NCBI GenBank assembly: GCA_049999765.1 | Contig: JBNGIQ010009444.1 | Coordinates: forward strand, 1-36,166 | Length of the DNA: 36,166 nt | Source: Phaeoceros laevis | Taxonomy: Eukaryota; Anthocerotophyta; Anthocerotopsida; Notothyladales | Reading direction: 5' to 3' | Shown: positions 8,299-16,632 of the stretch, one piece after another | How positions within the stretch are numbered: position 1 is the first letter of the stretch | Layout: every line of letters starts with the position of its first letter | Translations under genes and position numbers: made by a program | The notes under the pieces: model-generated | Databases searched by the model: none | Told to the model about the DNA's origin: nothing | What the model saw: only the letters and a program-made list of their open reading frames with translations

Positions 8299-9507
8299 AA
8301 GATCCAACAATCTATTCGCAAAGAGGGTATCGTATTGCTGGAGCTATGTGCAGGACTAGCAACGGGCCTAGAAGCTGTCTTGCAGAGTGGTTTGAAGGTA
8401 AAAAAATACGTGTATTGTGATGTGAATTGGAATGCGCAAGTGACTGCCAGAGCTAGGGTGGAGGAATTAAGAAGGAAATTCCCGGCACTGCCAAGCGAGA
8501 AGGCCACGAAGGGCTTCCAGACCATATTTCCAGCTGACATACGAATGCTTGGGGAAGAACATCTTCTGGCATTAGAGCAGGACATTGATATGATGATTGC
8601 AGGTTGGGATTGCCAACCTCTATCCTCTGCAGGAAGTGGGAAGTGTTTCTCAGATGAAAGGAGCACCATCTTCCACGAGGTGCTGAGAATATTGAAAAGT
8701 GTGCAGCGACAGAAGAAAACATGTTGGTACATCTTAGAAAATGTGCCAGCATGCTTTGACAGGAGGGATAGACTCAGAAGGGACTATCAGGAGATCAAAA
8801 GTTGGTTGGGAGAAGAAATTATATTAGATGCAGTTCAATTTGGAGCTGCAGCACACAGATTGCGTAGTTTTTGGACAAACATAACGCCACTGAGTCATTT
8901 AAAAGTGATGCGAGGTCTCACTTCCAGGAAGGCAGTGACGATGGAGCAGGTGTTGTTACCTGGGCGGAAGGCACAGGTAGTGACCAAAACGGACAAGCTG
9001 CCATTCTTCCCTGTAAATTTTCAGGGAGAACCAAGACAAGCTTGGCCAACACTGGTCAGTGCACCAGGTTCCTATGCTTTGCGAAGAGGTGGACCTGGAG
9101 TGGTGTACGATGAGTATGGAAGAGAATTGGGAGAACCCTTTGCTATGGAACGGGAAGCTGCTATGGGATTCAACCCAGGCAGTACAGCAGTAGGTGGAAT
9201 GAGTGAAGGGACACGATGTCGTATGCTTGGACGTGCATTCGATCTGAATTGCATGAAATGGTTGGTGGCTACAGGTGTCGCATTCCAAGTACGGGCACAG
9301 CAAGAACAAAAGCTTGCACAGACAATGAAGATGAGGCTGAAACCTGCTTGGGACAGCAGCACAAGGCCGGGACGAAGTATCCTTGCAAACACAGCTGAGA
9401 TGGGTAATGCAGCTGTAGACTGTCCAGATCGCATGTGCAACGAGCAGAAGGAGTGTGTCCCTAGGTCAAATGGCAGTCCGCCAGCACAGTTGGGTCCTTG
9501 CAAGCTA
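8299..9507 (+). CDS. C5 cytosine DNA methyltransferase, DNMT3-like, in a gypsy element
   Basis: This module would transfer a methyl group from S-adenosylmethionine to C5 of cytosine. The frame opens at 8299 after TAA, has no ATG nearby, and is free of stops for 403 codons. Motifs run in canonical order. Motif I is LLELCAGLATG (8335-8367). Motif IV is AGWDCQPLSSAG, with the catalytic Cys codon at 8611-8613. Motif VI is CWYILENVP (ENV at 8737-8745), and motif VIII is QFGAAAHRLRSFW. The C-terminal block is EPFAMEREAAMGFNP followed by CRMLGRAFDLNCMKWLVA, which resembles the MERVFGFP and RLLGRSWSVPVIRHLFAPL blocks of DNMT3. The order is not rearranged as in plant DRM enzymes. The residue before the catalytic Cys is Asp, not the usual Pro. 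No chromatin-reading domain is seen. The frame matches protease, not RT. A MITE at 9508 ends the original frame. Confidence 0.9.
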
Positions 9508-10043
9508 CAGTCGATCGTTTTTGCGCGAGTACTTGAGTACTTGAGCTTAGTACTTGAGTACTTGAGCTAGTTTATTTCGCGCCATTCATGAAGGGGTAAA
9601 ATGACGGGGTACCTAGTTACCCCAATCAAGATATGACGGAGTAATTATGACCTCAATCTGATCCAAAAAAGTCAAAAAAGTCATAAAAAGTACTCAATGC
9701 CCTCAAAAAAAGTACTCCTACCTTGCATGAGTTTCACCAACCAAGGTACTTTTTTGGGAGGGCCTACCCATAGGTACACCTGGAAAAAATGGCATCTAAA
9801 AAAAGTTCCAGAAAGTACTTTTTCCAAACCCTGGACATAGTACTTTGCATCCTATTTTAGCATGTAACTCTCACAGCACGTGTCCATTTTTAAATATTCT
9901 TACATATTCTAAAAGCTCTCAACGAGACAAACATCCTCGTTCTTTTTTTTTTTCATATTTGAATATGGCAAGTACCATTTACAAACAGTCAAACTTAAAA
10001 AATGGATAAAAGTGAGGGGTGGACACTAAAAAACGTTACACTG
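9508..10043. mobile_element. 536-bp MITE with TA target duplication
   Basis: The insert starts CAGTCGATCGTTTTT and ends AAAAAACGTTACACTG, whose reverse complement is CAGTGTAACGTTTTTT. The termini share CAGT and CGTTTTT as imperfect inverted repeats. It is flanked by TA on both sides (9506-9507 and 10044-10045), the hallmark of Tc1/mariner-type insertion. It has no transposase. Internally it is AT-rich and studded with AGTACT(T) words, including four in 9527-9563. It separates the methyltransferase from RT. Removing it leaves the two in different frames, so a frameshift is also present or was once programmed. Confidence 0.75.
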
Positions 10044-10045
10044 TA

Positions 10046-11264
10046 GCGTGCAAGGACCCAGCTCGCTTGGGCTGTCAACGAAGGGTTGAGTCGAAAGGAA
10101 AAGGAGCAGATGCGAGCATTACTGGAGAGGTACAAGCACGTGTTTGCCTTCACGATGAAAGATCTTGGGAGGTACAGTAAGCGCAAGTTCTCAATTCCGT
10201 TGAGTACCAAGGAGCCAATCTTTAGGAGGAGGCATCGTTTAAGTCAAGCAGAATGGGAAATCGTCGATGCAAGGTGCAAGGAGCTGGAAGAAGCAGGGTT
10301 GATCAGAAAATCGTCCTCTCAATACGCTGCAACGACTGTTTTGCCCCCTAAGAAGGATGAGAAGGGTGAATGAACAGAGCGCTGCATGTGTGGGGACTAT
10401 CGTTCGTTGAATGCTGTCACGGTGCAGGTCAAGTATCCAATGCCCACTCCAGACGAAATATTTGATGCCATCGGGCAGTCTAAGTATTTTACTACGCTGG
10501 ACATGAGACAAGGCTTCAACCAAATTCTGATTGAGGAAGAAGACAAGGAGAAGACAGCATTTTGGGGAAAGGATGGCCTTTGGGAATGGGAAGGAATGCC
10601 TTTCGGCCTCAAAAAAAGCTCTACATACTTCCAAAGAGTCATGGATTTNNNNNNNNNNNNNNNNNNNNNNNNNNNNNNNNNNNNNNNNNNNNNNNNNNNN
10701 NNNNNNNNNNNNNNNNNNNNNNNNNNNNNNNNNNNNNNNNNNNNNNNNTTGGGCCATTTGTTGTCGCCAGGAAGCATAGAGCCACAGTCGGCCAAGATTG
10801 CTGCTATTGCTAAAGTGCCCAGACCCACGGACCTAGCCTCCCTCAGGGCTTTCCTGGGACTCTGCAATTACTACAGAAGATTTTGTAAGGACATGAGCAA
10901 GGTGTGCAAGCCCCTTTATGAGCTGCTAAAGAAGGATACAGCCTGGAAATGGGAACAAGAACAAGAGATTGCCTGGACGGAGCTTAAGGAGCAGCTAACC
11001 AACTACCCAGTGTTGGCACGAGCAGATTTTGACAGGCCGTTTGTCTTGTATACGGACTGGAGCATGCTGGGCATCGAAGCTGTGTTGGCACAGGTTGATG
11101 CTGAGGGGCATGAGCATGTCGTGGCTTATGCCAGCAGGTCCAACAATGAGGCGGAGGCTAATTATTCTTCCTACGAGGGAGAATGCCTAGCAAGTGTTTG
11201 GGCAGTGTTGCACTTCAGGCCATATTTATATGGCAGGAGCTTTCAGATCGTGACTGATCATTAG
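10046..11264 (+). pseudogene. Gypsy reverse transcriptase and RNase H
   Basis: RT copies element RNA and RNase H removes the template. The frame begins with ARTQLAWAVNEGLSRKE and the typical pre-RT block (FSIPLSTKEPIFRRRHRLS, YAATTVLPPKKDEKG). A TGA at 10371-10373 interrupts it. RT motifs then follow: CGDYRSLNAVTV, YFTTLDMRQGFNQI (first catalytic Asp) and MPFGLKKSSTYFQRVMD. A 100-N gap (10649-10748) then removes the Y-x-D-D active site. The frame resumes at LGHLLSP and NYYRRFCKDMSKVCKPLYEL. The RNase H domain has FVLYTDWSMLGIEAVL, YSSYEGECLASVWAV and QIVTDH, with a TAG at 11262-11264 where Lys is usual (TDHKPL). Confidence 0.85.
10649..10748. other. Assembly gap (100 N) inside gypsy RT
   Basis: Exactly 100 N, so a placeholder rather than a measured length. 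Between the preserved RT blocks on either side the family usually has about 60-70 residues, so roughly 190-200 bases including the catalytic Y-x-D-D motif are probably missing. Confidence 0.95.
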
Positions 11265-11902
11265 CCACTTCATTGGCTGATGACCAACACAAAACTGAGC
11301 AGTAAGCTTGCTCGCTGGGCCTTGTTATTGTCTGAATACGAGATGACCATCGTGCATAGGCCAGGAAGAGTACACAGCAATGCAGATGGGCTTTCTCGAA
11401 ATCCTATGCCAGGAGATGATGATGCAACTGGCGCCAGACAAGATGTGGGTCCTCAGCATATGTCTCCAGGAGCCTGCCTGGCCATGTTGGCTGCCACCAA
11501 TGTAGATGTGCCTGAAGCAGTGCTGTTAGGAGAAGCCGTGAAGGATATTTGGAGGGATGAGTTAGCTATCCGACTACTGGGAGGACAGGAGTTGCCAGCT
11601 GATGTCAGCAGCAAACGCTTCCAACAGATCAAGAAGAAAATCAAGAGGTATTACTGGCAAGAAGGACAACTATATGTGAAGGGAACCAACATTGACAGGA
11701 AGGTGCCCCCCCCATCAGAACGAAGAGCTATCATAGAGGCTGTACACAAGGAGCTGGGACACTTTGGTGTCAAGAGAATGCATCACATGCTTCGGCCCAT
11801 GTATTTTTGGTCAGGCATGTACTCTAACGTGGAACAGGTAGTGGCAGAATGCGTAGCTTGTGACCGGGTTAAGGCTCGGTTTACTGCAACTGATGTAGTA
11901 GC
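11265..11902 (+). pseudogene. Gypsy RNase H tail and integrase zinc finger
   Basis: This continues the RT frame past the TAG at 11262. It contains SSKLARWALLLSEYEMTI and VHRPGRVHSNADGLSR, the conserved end of gypsy RNase H, then a variable linker. Next is the integrase H2C2 zinc-binding domain: HKELGHFGVKRMHH, then CVACDRVKA. No integrase catalytic core (D,D-35-E) follows. About ten codons later the frame ends and CACTA-type sequence begins, so the element is cut off near 11885. Confidence 0.82.
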
Positions 11903-12388
11903 TTGGTGAAGGTTCTCATAGACAGACCGAAATTAACGGCAAAGGCATATAGAGGCCTTCAGGCTTTTGGCTATCATTACCGCACACAGAGTGGGGATAC
12001 TGGAAAGTCAGCAACTGCCGACAGTGGTGTATGCGCAAAGTGGTTTGTTGGGACGGCCAAGGTAAAGAGACGCTTTTATGGGCACATACAAGAAATCCTG
12101 GAAGTTGACTGTGGGCATAAGGATGCAATGATAGTGCTCTTGAGGATAAACTGGTATGAGTGCAATGAGGAGGGAGCCACGCCTTCAATGATAAAAGATT
12201 TTAGTGGTTTGACCCACGTAGACAACACAAGGCTATACCGCACAGGGAGAAACATGAGAGCTGGACCGTTTGCATTTCCAGAACATGTAGAACAAGCACT
12301 ACTACATCCTGATCCTCTACCTGAATATGAAGGCTGGCTGCTGGCCCTCCCTGCACCAGCAAGATGGGAGCGAGAGGCAGAGGACTAG
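11903..12388 (+). pseudogene. DUF4216-like C-terminal piece of a CACTA transposase
   Basis: A 161-codon frame contains LQAFGYHYRTQSGD, ATADSGVCAKW and KRRFYGHIQEILEVDCGHKD, then IVLLRINWYECNEE. This resembles the end of plant CACTA Tnp2 proteins: the FHTKERDxxRKTQNSGV block, then DUF4216 with YYGxLxxIIELxY and VVLFKCDWFD. It is not integrase, although it directly follows the gypsy zinc finger. It lies on the same strand as the Tnp2 core and DUF4218 region that ends at 4711, so it is probably the other end of the same transposase split by the gypsy element. The start near 11903 is a junction, not a true start codon. Confidence 0.62.
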
Positions 12389-12515
12389 CTAGTCTACATG
12401 TAGGCAGGCTAGTAGTAGAGTATGAGATCTACAAGAGGTGAACTACTCAAAACACAAAATGTTGCAGGTGTATTGAGAGTGTTGAACAACACACATTGCT
12501 GCTACCTCGCCTGTA

Positions 12516-13016
12516 TTAGACAGGCGTGCCTTCCCCCACTGTGCCGGCTGGCTGAGAGTCTACAGCTTCTCTGTCCGGATCCGTTGGCTCACAATCAATG
12601 GGCTGGGTGTCCCATGACCGGTAGCCAGCTGCACCACAGTGGTCACAAGGAACACTGGTACCATCACCCTCCGAGGCTTGGGGGCCTGGAGTTACTGAAA
12701 GTGCATGGAATAGAAGAAAGAAATGTTAGAAAGCAAAGCTTTAGACATGACAGCAAAACACAGGTTCTGCAAGGGTTTTGAGAGGACCGTTACCTGTGGC
12801 TCCTTTGAGCCCATACCCAACAATGTCTAGGGGGTCATCACTGGCCCAGCGTGGATCACTGGCTGTAGGACCGAACCGTAGCACACGCACTGCATTGTGA
12901 ACCCTGGCAATTTCGGCCGGGGTTCGGCGCCTTCCCACGGGTTTAGGAGCAGTGAAGACAAAGGAAGAGAGAAACCCATCGCACTTCTCACAGTCAGTGC
13001 TCAGCCAAAGAAGATG
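12516..13016 (-). CDS. Uncharacterised two-exon minus-strand ORF, CACTA-associated
   Basis: Exon A is open from 13016 to 12794 and exon B runs from 12694 to the stop at 12516-12518. They are joined by an intron with a CACAG/GTAACG donor and a TTTCAG/TA acceptor (12695-12793, 99 bp). Exon A ends in phase 1 and exon B continues in frame. Exon A encodes CEKCDGFLSSFVFTAPKPVG, a basic GRRRTPAEIARVHNAVRVLR and DDPLDIVGYGLKGATG. Exon B encodes VTPGPQASEGDGTSVP, a CDHCG pair and an acidic tail. CxxC pairs hint at metal binding, but no family is recognised. It is convergent with the DUF4216 piece and may be the accessory gene of the CACTA element. Upstream exons are likely. Confidence 0.42.
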
Positions 13017-13239
13017 TTAAGCCACACAACCCCAACACTGGTAGTATTCGAATAGGTTGTCAAAGAAGTAAGCACCTGTGGAAGGCGTTTGCTTTGTGGT
13101 GGGCGCCATGAGGAGCAGCAGCCTGGGAGGCAAGAGTACGTTAGCGCTACCAGCAAGAGAGGAGGTAGCATAGGAAGAATGGATTCAGCAGCCAATGCAG
13201 TAGAGCGTTAAGAATCCCTCAGTGGTGTCCTGTAGAGAG

Positions 13240-13365
13240 CCAGAAATCCTTGGCAGAGACGGTGACAATTCATGGTATGCCCAGAAATCCTTTGTAGAGA
13301 CGGTGGTGACGATTCATGGTATGCCCAGAAATCCTTGGCAGAGACGGTGACAATTCATGGTATGC
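13240..13365. repeat. Three tandem copies of a 41-44-bp unit
   Basis: Units begin CCAGAAATCC and end CATGGTATGC at 13240-13280, 13281-13324 and 13325-13365. The first and third are identical; the middle one has a 3-bp insertion and several changes. They could be subterminal repeats of the CACTA element or part of the LINE 5' region. Confidence 0.85.
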
Positions 13366-13582
13366 CGTTCTGGAATTTGGTGGAGCTGTAATCAAGTACC
13401 GATCCGGATGGTGATCGTTCCGAAGACTCGGCAGGCTTGCGACTCTCAGTGCGTGCCTCATGGGAATTCGAGTCCTGACCACGACCGGGCAGCCCCTTGA
13501 GGCATCCCTATCCACGCAGGCCTGGAGGCATCTATTTCTAGTCACGAGTAATGGTACACAACTTGAGAACTTGGGCACGGCT

Positions 13583-13850
13583 GAGTGCGTCAGACGCGTG
13601 CCCAGGTGTCAATGTGGAATCTGGTGCAAGTACAAGGTCGGGTGGGGGGGCAAACAACGGAACCAGGGATGGGCCGTTGTAGCCGTGATAGTACAATGAA
13701 GTACCGGTGCATAGGTGAGTGCGTCAGACATGTGCTCACGTGTCAATGTGGAATCTGGCGTAAGTACAAGGTCGGGTTGGGGGGGGCAAACAACGGAACC
13801 AGGGATGGGCCATTGTAGCCGTGATGGTACAAGGTATGACCGGTGCGCTG
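13583..13850. repeat. Two tandem 134-bp units upstream of the LINE
   Basis: Units start at GAGTGCGTCAGAC (13583 and 13717) and share long blocks such as GTGTCAATGTGGAATCTGG and AACGGAACCAGGGATGGGCC. Each ends near ACCGGTGC. They lie upstream of LINE ORF1. Tandem monomers in 5' UTRs act as promoters in some L1 elements, such as mouse; that role here is inference. Confidence 0.8.
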
Positions 13851-14000
13851 GTGGGAGGAACCGGCCAGCCAGGGTCTAGTAACGGTGAGGCTTCAATTTG
13901 TAACGGCAGCGGACCGTGACGGGGGACCGTGTCAATAGACGTTACAAAGGAATTTTTTTTGTTGTTGTGACAGACCAGGGAAATCCATGAGCTTACGGCG

Positions 14001-14555
14001 ATGAAGGGAAGAATTGAACAGAGGCTCGCAGTAGTTCGAGGCAGCTCGCAAAAGCCGCCAACCGCACGGGAGTTTTTTTTTCCACCCCGAGCACACCCGG
14101 TTCAGGGGCCCTACGACCCGCGGACACAGTGGAATCGGTCTTCAACTATACCTCAGTACCCAGGTTTCCGGGGTAGACCTGGCCCAGTTCATGATGGCAA
14201 TTATGGTAGTCTCCTACCCCAAAGGATGGAAGGAAGGCACAACTATTCGCTGACGTGGAAAAATGAGGAGGATATCTTATACACGCAACAAGCAAGAGCG
14301 GGAACAAAGGATCCCCTCTCCTCTCAATGGCAGGGCAGCCAGGGACGGCATATCAGTCAGCCCTCCAGGACTAGGGAATATAGTGTCCCACCTCTTTTCC
14401 ATTCCCAGGATCGGATGCTCAGTCCCCCACCGGCAATACTCTCAGAGACACAATACCCAATAGATACGGAACAAAGGACACAGGAGGGAGCAATGCATTT
14501 TTTTTTTGGCGACGGGAGGTGCTTTATAAAGAAGGAAAAACGAAGTACAATATAG
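14001..14555 (+). CDS. Unidentified ORF in the LINE leader
   Basis: A 184-codon frame, rich in Pro, Gln, Ser and Arg and of low complexity (FPPRAHPVQGPYDPRTQW, GFRGRPGPVHDGNYGS). It runs across T8 and T9 homopolymers. It could be a disordered N-terminal part of LINE ORF1 or non-coding leader that happens to be open. No domain is recognised. Confidence 0.25.
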   Translation: MKGRIEQRLAVVRGSSQKPPTAREFFFPPRAHPVQGPYDPRTQWNRSSTIPQYPGFRGRPGPVHDGNYGSLLPQRMEGRHNYSLTWKNEEDILYTQQARAGTKDPLSSQWQGSQGRHISQPSRTREYSVPPLFHSQDRMLSPPPAILSETQYPIDTEQRTQEGAMHFFFGDGRCFIKKEKRSTI

Positions 14556-14580
14556 GGGAAAAGACCCCTAAAAAGCCTAA

Positions 14581-15141
14581 CTAATCTACGTTACTAAGAC
14601 TAGCGGCTATATCGGTATTGATAATTTTGGTGCTAATCTCCAAGAGGTCATCCCCGAAACTTCCATTTGTGGTTTCACGGTTAGCGTGTGTCAAGTGAGA
14701 GGAGGGTATACGGGTTACAGTTTCAAGAGGTTGGGTATGGGATTCGGCGTAAGGAAAGCATAAGCGGATACGCTTGTGCTCTGGATCGGATGTTTTGCAA
14801 GAGAGGAAGGGAAGGGGACATAGGTAAAATGCGTGGTAATGATTCCTCAACGCAATTAAAAATTGCGTGTGTGCGTCGTTGAGGGTTGCCACCACGGCCC
14901 CTTGCAGCTTTAATTTCTTCAGCTTTGCAAGAATATGCCAAGTGCTTCCTGTCCCAAAAGGGACAGTGGCAACTAGGCGGATGGGAACTGCAGCAGTCAG
15001 AGGGATTAGCGAATCTGGAATGAAGACAGAAAGTGGGAAGGAGGAGGAGAGAGTTGATTGTGCCCTCGCGCCTTGAATGTGGGAGCAATGCATGTTGGAC
15101 AGGTTCCCCCGTCCAAACTGGAAGGAGGTATTCCTAACCAT
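14581..15141 (-). CDS. Unidentified minus-strand ORF of 186 codons
   Basis: This is a long antisense frame with an ATG at 15141. It includes ILAKLKKLKLQGAVVATLND and FLIALRNHYHAFYLCPLPF and ends DDLLEISTKIINTDIAASL. The composition looks protein-like, but I recognise no family. It overlaps the start of the LINE ORF1-like frame on the other strand, so one of the two is probably chance. It could also be a captured gene fragment. Confidence 0.28.
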   Translation of the reverse strand: MVRNTSFQFGRGNLSNMHCSHIQGARAQSTLSSSFPLSVFIPDSLIPLTAAVPIRLVATVPFGTGSTWHILAKLKKLKLQGAVVATLNDAHTQFLIALRNHYHAFYLCPLPFLSCKTSDPEHKRIRLCFPYAESHTQPLETVTRIPSSHLTHANRETTNGSFGDDLLEISTKIINTDIAASLSNVD

Positions 15142-15567
15142 CTTGGGGACATAGACTCTTCACCTCAGCTCAATATCCAGATCTCCGGGGTCCCTGAGTT
15201 TAAGGATGAGGACGATGATTGTTCCTTCATCTCCAACAAGGTTTCCACATGGTTTTGGAAGCATTTCCAGGTCCCAAGGACATACTTCGTACAAGTCTGT
15301 AGGGTACCTTATTGTAGGCAGGCTTGCACGCCTGATTAGAGGGACTCACTCTTCAGTTCACCAATGGTCAGACCGAGAGTGCTAGCTCTGAAATGCCGTA
15401 ACCTCAAGGATAAGGCCCACATACTTAGGATGATACCACTCCTAGAGGAGAAAGCTCAGAGCTGGAAAATTCGAAGTCAGAAGTCCTCTAGTAAAACAAA
15501 CCCAGCTAACGGACCGATCACAGTTACTCAAGACCTCAATGCATCTCCGATGGCGTCTCAATTTTGA
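15058..15567 (+). pseudogene. LINE ORF1-like RNA-binding protein
   Basis: ORF1 protein coats LINE RNA. The frame contains LNIQISGVPEFKDEDDD, matching the N-[IL]-[RQ]-I-x-G-[VI]-P-E block of L1 ORF1 (Transposase_22-type RRM). After a stop at 15337-15339 it resumes with RPRVLALKCRNLKDKAHILR, which matches the conserved RP-x-V and KDK-x-x-IL blocks of the same domain. It ends at TGA 15565-15567, in the same frame as ORF2. The N-terminal half is not recognisable, and one in-frame stop breaks it. Confidence 0.5.
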
Positions 15568-15636
15568 ATACTTGGCAATCATAACGATGGCGGGGACTTG
15601 GACAGTCCAGAGGGGAGCGAGAGTCCATCCATCTGA

Positions 15637-16632
15637 CGTAAGGCGGAGGGACCCGGGCCCCGTCCGGCCCCCTCCAACACGCAGGACCTTCTGGTGGTAG
15701 CATGGAATGTTAAAGGATTCTCAGTTGAAAAGTATGTGGACCTCAACCACCTTATTCCTGAATGGGACATCATGGCCTTTTCTGAAACCGTTGAAACATG
15801 CTATAGTCCCATCTCCGACCCACCAGGCACCTTTTCATTTGGTTTCCCTGCCTTCACTCAACATCTTCAGGAAGAGGCTTCGATGGGAAGCATCGGAGGC
15901 ATCAGAGTCTTTTATAAATTGCATCTTAAGGAGGCCGTTTTCTTGGAAAAAAGTGCTCCACTTGAGCAGTATGTGTGGATCCGCGTCAAAACGGAGATGG
16001 AACCAATCTATATTGCTTTTACTTACTTCCCCACGCAGTCAAGTAAGATGCTAACTACGCTAGGAAGACTGGTGGATCATATCTTTGACGGGTTTCTTGC
16101 AAACGCAACAAACCTCAAGGGCATGGGTCGGATCGTAGTTGTTGGAGATATGAACACAAGGGTCAAGACATCACCGATTACAGTCCCTCTCTCCAGTTTA
16201 CAGGATTTCCGCCGCATAACGACGGACAGTGAAACCAAGACTCCTGTCGTGGCGGATAGACTCATCCAAGTTCTTGAGGACTTGCAAATGGTCATCTGCA
16301 ACGGTACAAGCCTATGCCCGCAGACAGAAGGTTTCACTTTCATATTAGGAAATGGAGGAAGGAGCACTATCGACTTCCTATGCATAGAGCTGCATCAGGC
16401 CCATACTGTTCACGACTTCAGGATCATACAAGAGATGGTCGGGTCCGATCATAACCCACTAGCAGTCATATTACGGGGGCCACGACGGTACAACCACATC
16501 CAAAGGGCACCGGTCAAGTCGAGTAAAACCCAGGCGCAAAACGTACATCCTCAAGGCGGACAGATTCCATCTCTTCAACGAAGACATGGATTCCACACTC
16601 CCGGATATTCTAACAGATTTTCGGAAGCATGA
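15637..16632 (+). pseudogene. LINE ORF2 endonuclease domain (APE/EEP type)
   Basis: This nicks target DNA to prime reverse transcription. The frame opens after TGA 15634-15636, and the domain starts at LLVVAWNVKGF. All catalytic blocks are visible in order: AWNVKG (Asn), MAFSETVE (Glu), VVVGDMNTR (Asp and Asn), STIDFLC (Asp) and GSDHNPLAV (Asp and His). After about 16490 the real protein moves to the next frame (RVKPRRKTYILKADRFHLF), so the last 45 codons of this frame are not native. The endonuclease itself is intact in this copy. Confidence 0.88.

Larger units (their letters stand above)
4750..11890 (+). mobile_element. Ty3/gypsy retrotransposon carrying a DNA methyltransferase
   Basis: The order is gag (5442-7049), protease (about 7020-7725), linker, structured spacer (8068-8298), C5 methyltransferase (8299-9507), RT and RNase H (10046 to about 11400) and the integrase H2C2 zinc finger (to about 11880). 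RT followed directly by RNase H and then integrase is the Ty3/gypsy order. The integrase catalytic core, any chromodomain and the 3' LTR are missing: the sequence runs from the zinc finger straight into CACTA transposase sequence. Stops in gag, protease, RT and RNase H show the copy is dead as an autonomous element. The ends are approximate. The copy seems to lie inside a CACTA transposon and itself carries a MITE (9508-10043). Confidence 0.82.

Noticed and set aside
11903-12388. Integrase core or chromodomain of the gypsy element
   Set aside because: No D,D-35-E pattern or chromodomain aromatic residues; the blocks fit a CACTA DUF4216-type C-terminus better.
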